Source: Candidatus Cloacimonadota bacterium
GTDB taxonomy: Bacteria; Cloacimonadota; Cloacimonadia; Cloacimonadales; TCS61
Assembly: GCA_030596265.1 (NCBI GenBank)
Contig: JAUVKM010000097.1
Span: 1-7,362 of the forward strand
DNA: 7,362 bases
Direction of reading: 5' to 3'
Positions 1 to 6,583 of this stretch are shown in pieces. The position numbers and the translations under genes are program-made. Position 1 is the first letter of the stretch, and each line of letters begins with the position of its first letter. Under the pieces are notes generated by a model. The model had not been told where the DNA came from. It saw nothing but the letters and a program-made list of their open reading frames with translations, and searched no databases.

Positions 1-1
1 A

Positions 2-454
2 AAAAGGAATTTCAATGAAGAAGATTTTGCTAAATTCCATCCTGGTGGAACGATCGGTAAAAAACTTATTTGTAAGATTGAAGATCTAATGCATTCAGGG
101 GAAGATAATCCTGTTGTAAATGATCAGGCTAAAATGAATAAAGCTATCATTGAGATGACTTCTAAGGGTCTGGGCTGTACAAATGTGATAGATACTGATG
201 GAAAACTAATTGGTATTATCACAGATGGTGATCTACGGCGAATGATAGAAAAAGGCATAACTGATCTGAACATAAATGTTACTGAAGTAATGATAAAGTT
301 TCCAAAATCAATGCAGCCGCAAGAACTTGCAGTTGATGCATTGAACCTAATGGAAGATAATAAGATAACCATGCTGCCAATTGTTGATGAGAATAATAAT
401 CTGGTTGGCATGCTTCATATGCACGATCTGATCAATGCAGGCGTTGTAGGTTAA
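2..454 (+). CDS. kdsD: Arabinose-5-phosphate isomerase (KdsD/GutQ family), 3' part
   Basis: Family role: KdsD isomerises ribulose 5-phosphate to arabinose 5-phosphate in the cytoplasm, the first committed step to Kdo, the inner-core sugar of lipopolysaccharide. The reading frame is open from base 2, so the gene begins upstream of the window. About 150 codons are visible of a family length near 320-330 residues. The first residues carry the conserved family stretch FAKFHPGGTIGKKL that ends the SIS (sugar isomerase) domain. Two CBS domains follow: the first contains VIDTDGKLIGIITDGDLRR (about codons 60-80) and the second LPIVDENNNLVGMLHMHDL near the C-terminus. The ATG at 89 is an internal methionine, not the start, because the conserved FHPGG stretch lies in frame upstream of it. 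The catalytic part of the SIS domain is outside the window, so the GutQ paralogue (same reaction) cannot be excluded. Confidence 0.93.
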   Translation, partial: KRNFNEEDFAKFHPGGTIGKKLICKIEDLMHSGEDNPVVNDQAKMNKAIIEMTSKGLGCTNVIDTDGKLIGIITDGDLRRMIEKGITDLNINVTEVMIKFPKSMQPQELAVDALNLMEDNKITMLPIVDENNNLVGMLHMHDLINAGVVG

Positions 455-468
455 TAATTCATCCTGCT

Positions 469-497
469 GTTCCTCTCTTCATAAAAAGAGAGGGAAC
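469..497 (+). terminator. Hairpin just downstream of kdsD, possible terminator
   Basis: The arms 469-479 (GTTCCTCTCTT) and 486-497 (AAGAGAGGGAAC) pair over 11 base pairs with a single bulged G on the 3' arm and a loop of about six bases. It begins 14 bases after the kdsD stop codon. No T-run follows, so it is not a textbook intrinsic terminator. It may instead stabilise the transcript end or act together with the second inverted repeat at 516-574. Confidence 0.4.
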
Positions 498-515
498 ATA
501 AGAAGTCAAGAAAGA

Positions 516-574
516 AAAAATCTGTCTTTCTGAGAAGTTCTGTCTGCTATTCTTACGAAGAATCTCAGATTTTT
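516..574. repeat. Nested inverted repeat with flanking A and T tracts, possible bidirectional terminator or dispersed repeat copy
   Basis: Several inverted arms overlap here. The outer perfect 9-bp arms are AAAAATCTG at 516-524 and CAGATTTTT at 566-574. A competing 7-bp pair is TCTGAGA at 529-535 with TCTCAGA at 563-569. Inside is a perfect small hairpin, ATTCTT-ACG-AAGAAT, at 549-563. The A tract on the left and T tract on the right fit a bidirectional intrinsic terminator between kdsD and the next gene. The nested palindromic makeup also fits a copy of a short dispersed intergenic repeat. Which of these it is cannot be decided from one copy. Confidence 0.4.
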
Positions 575-595
575 ATCAACATATTTTTTATAAAA

Positions 596-606
596 AGGAC
601 AAAACT
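596..606 (+). promoter_or_regulatory. Ribosome binding site deciding the flavodoxin start at 607
   Basis: AGGA at 596-599 lies seven bases before the ATG at 607, a normal Shine-Dalgarno spacing. The alternative ATG at 638, which opens the longer downstream reading frame, has no purine-rich site before it. This supports translation starting at 607, in a different frame from most of the gene. Confidence 0.7.
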
Positions 607-1090
607 ATGAATACTGCTATAATCTACATTTCTAAACATGGCACAACAGAGAAAATTGCTGAACTGCTTAAAAAGTAAATTAGATCCAGACCAAACACAA
701 ATATTTAACCTGAAAACAACCAAATCAATTGAATTAAAAGATTACGATACAATCATTATTGGCGGCTCTATACATATTGGATCAATTCCAAAAAAGTTAA
801 AACAATTCGTCGCAAATAATATGACTATTTTACTTAAAAAAAGAGTTGCTCTCTTTATTGTTTGCATGCAAAAAGATGAAAAACGAGATGAACAATTTAA
901 CAATGTCTTTCCTGACGAATTACGAGAAGTATCTGTAACAAATGGATTCATGGGTGGAGAATTCAATTTCGATAGAATGAATTTTATTGAAAAAGCAATT
1001 ATCAAAAAAATAGCTGGTAAGTCCACAAATGTGAATGAAATCGATTACGAAGCAATAGATGCATTTATTAACAAACTAAAAAATCAGTAG
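607..1090 (+). pseudogene. Flavodoxin-domain protein (HemG-like), frameshifted
   Basis: The N-terminal 23 codons (607-675, stop TAA at 676) read MNTAIIYISKHGTTEKIAEL, a typical flavodoxin first strand and FMN phosphate-binding loop (SKHGTT) after a good ribosome binding site. The rest of the domain continues in the +1 frame to the stop at 1088-1090, with the second strand and loop YDTIIIGGSIHIGSIPKKL and a C-terminal helix. Removing one A from the AAAAA run at 670-674 joins the halves into a protein of about 160 residues, close to the HemG / Flavodoxin_5 family length. In E. coli, HemG is an FMN-dependent, quinone-coupled protoporphyrinogen IX dehydrogenase of haem synthesis. Family assignment rests on the IIIGGSI.IG..P..L..FV pattern; a general flavodoxin is also possible. 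The shift may be a real inactivating mutation, a homopolymer sequencing error, or (least likely) programmed frameshifting. Confidence 0.75.
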
Positions 1091-1126
1091 AATATTTTAA
1101 TTTTGAAAAAAGTATTTTCATTCTAC
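1087..1126 (+). terminator. Weak imperfect hairpin over the end of the flavodoxin gene
   Basis: The arms GTAGAAT (1087-1093) and ATTCTAC (1120-1126) are perfect complements and enclose a second small stem, TGAAAA (1104-1109) with TTTTCA (1115-1120). The structure is almost all A/T with a one-sided internal loop of about ten bases and has no T-run after it, so termination is only a suggestion. Confidence 0.25.
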
Positions 1127-1185
1127 AGAGTAATTATAGCCTTATTATAACTCATTTTATTTCATAGTGTTAAATAATAATGTTC

Positions 1186-1214
1186 TTGACATTGAATTTT
1201 ATAAATTACATTTT
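1186..1214 (+). promoter_or_regulatory. Candidate promoter before the beta-helix protein gene
   Basis: The 207-base leader (1091-1297) is very A+T-rich and has no supportable gene. It contains a perfect sigma-70 style TTGACA at 1186-1191. At 17 bases downstream the -10 position reads CATTTT (1209-1214), a poor match; TATAAA at 1200-1205 is too close. No Bacteroidetes-type TTTG/TAnnTTTG pair was found either. A promoter somewhere here is likely from the gene arrangement, but its exact place is uncertain. Confidence 0.25.
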
Positions 1215-1287
1215 AACTTATGTAATATTTATGTAAAACATTAATGTTCAAACGACTAAAGGAAACCTGAAAAAGTTAAAATTGCTT

Positions 1288-1297
1288 GGAGGTTTTA
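1288..1297 (+). promoter_or_regulatory. Strong ribosome binding site fixing the start at 1298
   Basis: GGAGG at 1288-1292 sits five bases before the ATG at 1298. The longer in-frame option starts with TTG at 1286 and overlaps this site, so it has no room for its own ribosome binding site. The ATG start also puts a clean signal peptide at the very N-terminus. Confidence 0.85.
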
Positions 1298-4200
1298 ATG
1301 AAACAAATCTTAACAATTTTATTTTTATTGTCTTTAGCATTTACTTATGCAGTAACTATTAATGTGTCTGCTGGTGAATCAATACAAAATGCTATAAATA
1401 ATGCTGCTAATGGTGATATTGTGCTTGTAGGTGAAGGAACTTATGTGGAGAATATTAACTTTAACGGAAAACTCATTACAGTGGCATCCTGGTTTTTAAC
1501 CACCCAAGATCCAACTTATATTTCTTCAACAATAATTGATGGAAATGATATTGGAAAAGTTGTGATCTTTGAAAACAGTGAGGATTCTACTGCAATTTTA
1601 TGCGGTTTCACTATTATAAATGGTTTGGCTTCAGGATCTATTCCACAAAATTGTGGTGGTGGAATTTACTGTGATGGCTCCAGCCCGAGCATACAGAATG
1701 TAAGCATATCAGGTAATTCTGCTGTATATGGTGGTGGGATTTACTGTGAATCCTATTCCAGTCCGAGTTTTGACAATGTAACAATTACAGATAATTCTGC
1801 TAGTTCAGGTGGTGGTGGAATTTATTGTAACAATTATTCCAATCCGAGTTTGGATAATTTAATAATAACAGGTAATTCTGCTTATTATGGTGGTGGGTTT
1901 TATTGTAACAATTATTCCAGTCCGAGTCTACAGAATGTTACGATAACAGGTAATTCTGCTACTGGAACTCATAGTTTTGGTGGTGGAATTTATTGCTGCT
2001 TTGATTCAGACCTGATTTTAGAGAATGTAACAATATCAGGTAATTCTGCTAATGATGGTGGTGGAATTTTCTGTTATAGTTCCAGCCCGAATTTACAGAA
2101 TGTAACAATAGCGAATAATGACGCGGTACTTGGTAAAGCAATTTATAGTGATGGCTCAAGTCTGAGTTTAATAAATTCCATTCTGTGGAATAATGAGATA
2201 TTTAATATTTCAGGTGATGTTACAGCAACATATTCAGATATCGAGGGTGGGTGGTTAGGAGATGGCAATATTTTAAGTGATCCGTTATTTGTAGACCCTA
2301 CAAATGGAGATTACCATCTGCAGCCAAATTCCCCATGTATCGATGCTGGAGATCCCTCGTCACCTTTAGATCCTGACGGCACAATAGTAGATATGGGGGC
2401 TTATTATTTTCATCAATATTTTGGTCCTACCTGGTATATTTCTACAACCGGTTCCGATGTGACAGGGAATGGATCGGAGCAACTTCCATTTGCAACCATA
2501 CAGCTTGGTATTAATTGTTCTTCTGATACAGACATTGTGCTTGTACAACCTGGAACTTATGTGGAGAATATTAACTTTAATGGAAAACCCATTACAGTGG
2601 CATCTTTATTCTATACTACCCAGGATGAAACTTATATTTCTTCAACTATTATTGATGGGAACAGTAGTGGTAGTGTTGTAACGTTTGATCATGGAGAGAA
2701 CTCATCTGCAGTTCTATGTGGATTTACTATTACAAATGGCTATGGTATTCGTGGTGGTGGGATTTACTGTTATATTTCCAATCCGATTCTACAGAATGTA
2801 AAAATATTAGATAATACAGCTTCTGCCTATGGTGGTGGAATTTGCTGTGAATTATATTCCTATCCGAGTTTACAGAATGTTACAATTTCAAATAATTCTG
2901 CTTATCATTTTGGTGGTGGGATTTACTGTTCTACAGGATCTAGTCCAAGTTTAAATAATGTAACAATATCAGGTAATTCTGCTTTTCAAGATGGTGGTGG
3001 GTTTTACTGTGATGATTCCAGTCCGAGTTTAGAGAATGTAGCAATAACCAGCAATTATGGTGGTGGGATTTACTGCTATGGATCCAGTTCGATTCTACAG
3101 AATGTAACGATTTCAGGTAATTCTGGCGGCTTATTTTGTGGTGGGATTTACTGTTATGGTTCCAATCTTAGTTTAGCGAATTCCATTTTGTGGAATAATA
3201 CATCCCAAGAGATCTATATTCAATCAGGTTCAGTTACAGCAACATATTCGGATATAGAAGGTGGTTGGGCAGGAACAGGAAATATAAACTTAGATCCGTT
3301 ATTTGTAGATCCTGGTAATGGAGATTATCACCTGCAGTCAACTTCTCTCTGTATAGATTATGGAGATCCTGATACTGATATCTCTGATTATGAAACGGAT
3401 CTTGATGGAAATCCAAGAATAAGAAATGTTATCATTGATATGGGAGTTTATGAATATCAAGATGGTGGAATAACTGTTCAAAATACAATTCCCGCAGACG
3501 ACAATCAAGCTTATGAATTTACAGATACAGGAACAACAATACAATTTTCGGGAACCCATCCTGTAACCACAATAAATGCTACAAAACATAATACAGATCC
3601 TGGTGTATATGGAAGTTTACCTGCTGGAATAGAAAATATCTCTACAGATAGATATTGGAACATTTATTCTACAGATGGTAATGTTGGAGTCTATGATGTT
3701 ACATTCGATTTGTCCGGAGTAAGTGGAATTCAAAACTTTAATACACTCCATATCCTAAAAAGAGATAACTCTTCATCAGATTGGCAGGATGTTGTAACAG
3801 ATCTGGGTTCCACCCTAACTTATAATGAACCTTCCATAACAGTTATTGGTTTAACAAGTTTCTCTGATTTCGGGATAGGTGGCGGCTCAGATAATCCACT
3901 TCCTGTTTATCTCTCATCTTTCTATGCACTTTACATAAGCGGTATTCCAACTCTTTATTGGACAACCCAATCAGAAACTGAGAATGCTTATTGGAATGTT
4001 TACAGAGGAACAAGTGATAGCTTTACAGAAGCTATGTGGCTCAATGCAAACGATCCTGTCCCCGGCAATGGAACAACCAATACTCCATCAGATTATATAT
4101 ATCTAGATAATGCATCAGTTATGCAGAATTTAACTTATTGGTATTGGATAGAAGATGTGTCACTAGATGGTGAAACATTTGTTCACGATCCTATTACACT

Positions 4201-4516
4201 TGAAATTCCATTTGAAGATACACCTATAATCCCAGATACTTATGGATTACATCAGAATTATCCCAATCCATTCAATCCAAGCACTTCTATAAGTTTTGCA
4301 CTGGAAGAAGAGAGTGACGTAGAAGTAATTGTCTACAATATAAAAGGTGAGAAAATTAAAACTATATTCAACGATCATGTATATGAAGATCAAACAACAA
4401 CATCCGTTTGGGACGGTAAAGATGGAAGTGGTAAACAAGTTTCATCTGGAATCTACTTCTACAAATTACAAACACAAACTGTAACCCAAACAAGGAAGAT
4501 GCTGCTGTTGAAATGA
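1298..4516 (+). CDS. Secreted double beta-helix surface protein with T9SS C-terminal sorting domain
   Basis: A 1072-residue exported protein, probably an adhesin or surface-bound binding protein; no enzymatic residues were recognised. Residues 1-18 (MKQILTILFLLSLAFTYA) form a Sec signal peptide. Two right-handed parallel beta-helix modules follow. In the first the rungs span about residues 120-299, in the second about 486-634, each rung marked by GGGIYC..SSPSLQNVTISGNSA. Each module is preceded by a cap with DIVLV..GTYVENINFNGK and closed by DPLFVDP.NGDYHLQ....CIDxGDP. The second module opens with TWYISTTGSDVTGNGS near residue 378. Residues about 722-860 form a linker domain ending SITVIGLTSFSDFGIG. 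Residues 865-970 resemble an Ig/FN3-like domain (DNPLPVYLSSF...YWTTQSETENAYWNVYRG). Residues 982-1072 are the T9SS type A sorting domain with NYPNPFNPST, WDGKDGSG and SSGIYFYKLQT. In known T9SS cargo this tail directs passage across the outer membrane and is usually cleaved. The next gene shares this tail and follows after 64 bases, so the two may be co-transcribed. Confidence 0.9.
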   Translation: MKQILTILFLLSLAFTYAVTINVSAGESIQNAINNAANGDIVLVGEGTYVENINFNGKLITVASWFLTTQDPTYISSTIIDGNDIGKVVIFENSEDSTAILCGFTIINGLASGSIPQNCGGGIYCDGSSPSIQNVSISGNSAVYGGGIYCESYSSPSFDNVTITDNSASSGGGGIYCNNYSNPSLDNLIITGNSAYYGGGFYCNNYSSPSLQNVTITGNSATGTHSFGGGIYCCFDSDLILENVTISGNSANDGGGIFCYSSSPNLQNVTIANNDAVLGKAIYSDGSSLSLINSILWNNEIFNISGDVTATYSDIEGGWLGDGNILSDPLFVDPTNGDYHLQPNSPCIDAGDPSSPLDPDGTIVDMGAYYFHQYFGPTWYISTTGSDVTGNGSEQLPFATIQLGINCSSDTDIVLVQPGTYVENINFNGKPITVASLFYTTQDETYISSTIIDGNSSGSVVTFDHGENSSAVLCGFTITNGYGIRGGGIYCYISNPILQNVKILDNTASAYGGGICCELYSYPSLQNVTISNNSAYHFGGGIYCSTGSSPSLNNVTISGNSAFQDGGGFYCDDSSPSLENVAITSNYGGGIYCYGSSSILQNVTISGNSGGLFCGGIYCYGSNLSLANSILWNNTSQEIYIQSGSVTATYSDIEGGWAGTGNINLDPLFVDPGNGDYHLQSTSLCIDYGDPDTDISDYETDLDGNPRIRNVIIDMGVYEYQDGGITVQNTIPADDNQAYEFTDTGTTIQFSGTHPVTTINATKHNTDPGVYGSLPAGIENISTDRYWNIYSTDGNVGVYDVTFDLSGVSGIQNFNTLHILKRDNSSSDWQDVVTDLGSTLTYNEPSITVIGLTSFSDFGIGGGSDNPLPVYLSSFYALYISGIPTLYWTTQSETENAYWNVYRGTSDSFTEAMWLNANDPVPGNGTTNTPSDYIYLDNASVMQNLTYWYWIEDVSLDGETFVHDPITLEIPFEDTPIIPDTYGLHQNYPNPFNPSTSISFALEEESDVEVIVYNIKGEKIKTIFNDHVYEDQTTTSVWDGKDGSGKQVSSGIYFYKLQTQTVTQTRKMLLLK
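1412..2356 (+). repeat. Internal duplication, copy 1 (beta-helix module A)
   Basis: This stretch encodes a full cap-rungs-closing unit and is repeated in frame at 2528-3370, offset by 1116 bases (372 codons) at its left end. DNA similarity is clear at the left end: about 53 bases from 1437 differ from the second copy at only two positions. It remains clear at the right end, where both encode DPLFVDP.NGDYHLQ. Rung number and loop lengths differ between copies. Confidence 0.85.
1655..2194 (+). repeat. Beta-helix rung repeats, array A (seven units)
   Basis: Units begin at 1655, 1730, 1811, 1889, 1979, 2057 and 2132, with spacings of 75, 81, 78, 90, 78 and 75 bases, always whole codons. The core DNA words GGTGGTGG(G/A)ATTTACTGT, TCCAG(T/C)CCGAG and GGTAATTCTGCT recur. 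Each unit encodes one helix turn with GGG-(I/F)-(Y/F)-C. The seventh is degenerate (GKAIYS, cysteine replaced by serine) and passes into SILWNN, the last turn before the closing cap. Confidence 0.88.
2528..3370 (+). repeat. Internal duplication, copy 2 (beta-helix module B)
   Basis: In-frame second copy of 1412-2356, about 100 bases shorter because it has fewer or shorter rungs. It keeps the cap GTYVENINFNGKPITVAS, the TYISSTIIDGN stretch, SILWNN, the TATYSDIEGGW stretch and the closing CIDYGDP. Confidence 0.85.
2753..3199 (+). repeat. Beta-helix rung repeats, array B (six units)
   Basis: Units begin at 2753, 2831, 2912, 2993, 3059 and 3137, with spacings of 78, 81, 81, 66 and 78 bases. The unit from 2993 is shortened to 66 bases and lacks the usual GNSA turn. 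All six keep the rung cysteine (GGGIYC, GGGICC, GGGFYC or CGGIYC). The last runs into SILWNN as in array A. Confidence 0.88.
3890..4516 (+). repeat. Shared C-terminal block, copy 1 (FN3-like plus sorting domain)
   Basis: This block aligns without gaps to 5820-6446 at a constant offset of 1930 bases, right up to the stop codon. By hand count there are about 70 mismatches in about 624 bases (near 89% identity). The mismatches are uneven: 4208-4371 has two in 164 bases, while the left and right flanks are near 86% and 84%. Confidence 0.95.
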
Positions 4517-4533
4517 TGCAAAAATTATAGTAG

Positions 4534-4554
4534 GGATAGCTCTCCGAGCTGTCC
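4534..4554. repeat. Short perfect hairpin between the two surface-protein genes
   Basis: GGATAGCTC (4534-4542) pairs with GAGCTGTCC (4546-4554) over nine base pairs including one T-G wobble, around a TCC loop. It lies between the stop at 4516 and the ribosome binding site AAAGGAGGG at 4567-4575. The following GAAAAAGTTTTT contains a T5 run seven bases after the stem, so weak termination or attenuation is possible. It is far more G+C-rich than its surroundings, which also suggests a dispersed REP-like palindrome. Confidence 0.55.
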
Positions 4555-4580
4555 GAAAAAGTTTTTAAAGGAGGGAAAAT

Positions 4581-6446
4581 ATGAAAAAGTTATTTTTATT
4601 TTTTGTTTTTATGGTAATGTTTGCAATTGTACTCTTCGCTCAGGGTGCAGGCAACACAATGGATTTTGATGGAACTGATGATTATGTTGAAGTTACAGGC
4701 ATATTAGAGACAAATATGGATGTTTTGACTCTATCTGCATGGGTTAATTTTAATACTACTGACACTCCTGGAGGTTACGGGATAATTACTAAATTTGATT
4801 ATCCAACTAATATTAATAGTGACTTTTATTTTGGATTGATTGCGGGAGCTAGTGGAACTGATCCAAACTTTCAATTTGGTGGAACAGATGATGGTACAGT
4901 CCCAGAAACATTTACTGTAAGTAGTCCTGCAATATCACAGTTTCCGTTACTGTTTGGTTTTTCGATCGAAATAAACTCATGGTATTTTATAGCAGCTACA
5001 TATGACAGGGCAGTAACTACGGCAAAGATCTATGTTAATGGTATTGATGTTACAGTAAATTCAACAATATCAGACCTTCCAATACATGGTTCAACTCAGC
5101 CTGTATGGTTTGGACGAATTATAAGTGCTCAAAGATGGTTAGATGGAAAAATTGACGAAGTATGCATCTGGGATGCTGCACTTACACAAGACCAGATAAG
5201 AGATACAATGTGCAGGAAACTTACCCAATCTTATGTAGATGGAATGAGTGGTATTACCTGGAATAGCAATATTACAGCCTATTACCGTTTTGATGAATCA
5301 TCGGAAACAAATCTTCCTGATGTGGGACCAAACAGTTATGATGGAACCTGGTATGGTTCAGGTGGAGGTTCTCATACTTCCCCTGCCTGGGAAACTTCCG
5401 GTGCAGCTCTTGGAGATATCAGTACTCATGATTACAATTCTCCATCAAGCATTAATCTCGCTTCAAGTTATGGCGATGATGTTACAGTCGGCACGATCAC
5501 CGGCTCTCCTGATGGAGTTCAAATCTATCGTGTTGATTCTGCGCCAAATGTTACTACTCCTCCCGCAGGTCTCGATCAACTTTCTCAATCACATTACTTT
5601 GGAACTTATATAGCTGGCGGAACAGATCCAACCTATACACTTACATATAATTATGAAGGACATCCGGGCATAACAAATGAAAATAATCTTGAACTTGCTT
5701 CCAGAAGCAATAATTCAGCAACCAGTTGGAATGATTTAGATGCAACATTAAATACAACAGATAATACTTTAATCAAAACAGGTCAAACCGGGACGGAATA
5801 TATTCTTGCTTCAAGTGATGATAATCCACTTCCCGTAAATCTTTCAGCTTTCTATGCACTTTATTTAGATGGTTCTCCAACTCTTTATTGGACAACTCAA
5901 TCAGAAATAGAAAATGCTTATTGGAATGTTTATCGAGGAGCAAATAATAGTTTTATTGAAGCTGTACATCTTAATGCAAACGATCCTGTCCCCGGCAATG
6001 GAACAACCAATAACGCATCAGATTATATTTATGTGGATAATGCTTCTGTTATGCAGAATACAACTTATTGGTATTGGATTGAAGATGTGTCAATTGATGG
6101 TGAAACATTTGTTCACGATCCTATTACATTTGAAATCCCATTTGAAGATACACCTATAATCCCAGATACTTATGGATTACATCAGAATTATCCCAATCCA
6201 TTCAATCCAAGCACTTCTATAAGTTTTGCACTGGCGGAAGAGAGTGACGTAGAAGTAATTGTCTACAATATAAAAGGTGAGAAAATTAAAACTATATTCA
6301 ATGATCATGTATATGAAGATCAAACAATAACAGCTATTTGGGATGGTAAAGATGAAAGTGGTAAACGTGTTTCATCAGGAATATATCTTTATAAACTACA
6401 AACGGAAACCATAACCGAAACAAGGAAGATGTTGTTGTTGAAATAA
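4581..6446 (+). CDS. Secreted LamG-domain (lectin-like) protein with T9SS C-terminal sorting domain
   Basis: A 621-residue exported protein, probably carbohydrate-binding or adhesive. The start is supported by AGGAGG at 4569-4574, six bases before the ATG. Residues 1-20 are a signal peptide ending LFA before Q21. Residues about 24-215 are a LamG/concanavalin A-like beta-sandwich: it opens with MDFDGTDDYVEV, has LSAWVNF, WYFIAATYD and KIYVNG in the middle, and closes with WLDGKIDEVCIWDAALTQDQI. ITAYYRFDESS...VGPNSYDGTWYG (about 232-260) is the tail typically attached to such domains. Residues about 280-412 form a linker domain. Residues 414-520 are an Ig/FN3-like domain and 532-621 the T9SS type A sorting domain (NYPNPFNPST, WDGKDESG, SSGIYLYKLQT). 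From residue 414 on it is nearly identical to the preceding gene. LamG folds occur in both binding proteins and glycosidases; no catalytic acid pair was recognised, so binding is preferred. Confidence 0.9.
   Translation: MKKLFLFFVFMVMFAIVLFAQGAGNTMDFDGTDDYVEVTGILETNMDVLTLSAWVNFNTTDTPGGYGIITKFDYPTNINSDFYFGLIAGASGTDPNFQFGGTDDGTVPETFTVSSPAISQFPLLFGFSIEINSWYFIAATYDRAVTTAKIYVNGIDVTVNSTISDLPIHGSTQPVWFGRIISAQRWLDGKIDEVCIWDAALTQDQIRDTMCRKLTQSYVDGMSGITWNSNITAYYRFDESSETNLPDVGPNSYDGTWYGSGGGSHTSPAWETSGAALGDISTHDYNSPSSINLASSYGDDVTVGTITGSPDGVQIYRVDSAPNVTTPPAGLDQLSQSHYFGTYIAGGTDPTYTLTYNYEGHPGITNENNLELASRSNNSATSWNDLDATLNTTDNTLIKTGQTGTEYILASSDDNPLPVNLSAFYALYLDGSPTLYWTTQSEIENAYWNVYRGANNSFIEAVHLNANDPVPGNGTTNNASDYIYVDNASVMQNTTYWYWIEDVSIDGETFVHDPITFEIPFEDTPIIPDTYGLHQNYPNPFNPSTSISFALAEESDVEVIVYNIKGEKIKTIFNDHVYEDQTITAIWDGKDESGKRVSSGIYLYKLQTETITETRKMLLLK
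5820..6446 (+). repeat. Shared C-terminal block, copy 2 (FN3-like plus sorting domain)
   Basis: Second copy of 3890-4516, ending at the same codon but with TAA instead of TGA. The most conserved stretch is 6138-6301, matching 4208-4371; its only two differences change one codon (GAA to GCG, Glu to Ala). Confidence 0.95.
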
Positions 6447-6583
6447 AAATAATTTGTTTAGCTTGGAGAGTCTTGTAAGTTGAATTAAATGTTAATTTCG
6501 AAAATAGGTTTATATCAGCTTTTGATCTTGCATGAGTTGAAAAAATTATGAAGTAAAATATTTACTATACAAGGAGAAATTTC

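Noticed and set aside
669..678. Programmed -1 frameshift at AAAAAG in the flavodoxin gene
   Set aside because: A -1 shift would enter the third frame, which meets TAA at once; the downstream coding frame needs +1 or -2.
124..1026. Open frames on the minus strand opposite kdsD and the flavodoxin gene
   Set aside because: They mirror the strongly supported + strand genes, have no ribosome binding sites of note and resemble no known family.
638..1090. Separate intact gene starting at ATG 638
   Set aside because: It has no ribosome binding site, and its first residues (MAQQRKLLNC) are an out-of-frame reading of the flavodoxin N-terminus encoded from 607.
1286..1297. Longer start (TTG at 1286) for the beta-helix protein gene
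   Set aside because: The TTG overlaps the GGAGG ribosome binding site that serves the ATG at 1298, and the ATG start gives a normal signal peptide.
1655..3199. CRISPR-like array, because of short repeats at 75-81-base spacing
   Set aside because: The repeats are always whole codons apart, diverge at third positions, have no unique spacers of constant length, and encode beta-helix rungs.
6483..6497. Palindrome AATTAA-ATG-TTAATT after the LamG gene as a terminator
   Set aside because: The stem is pure A/T, only six pairs, with no T-run after it; such palindromes are expected by chance in this A+T-rich gap.
6537..6568. Promoter before the OmpA-family gene (TTGAAA with TAAAAT or TACTAT)
   Set aside because: Spacings are 11 or 20 bases, outside the usual 16-18, so no pair is convincing.
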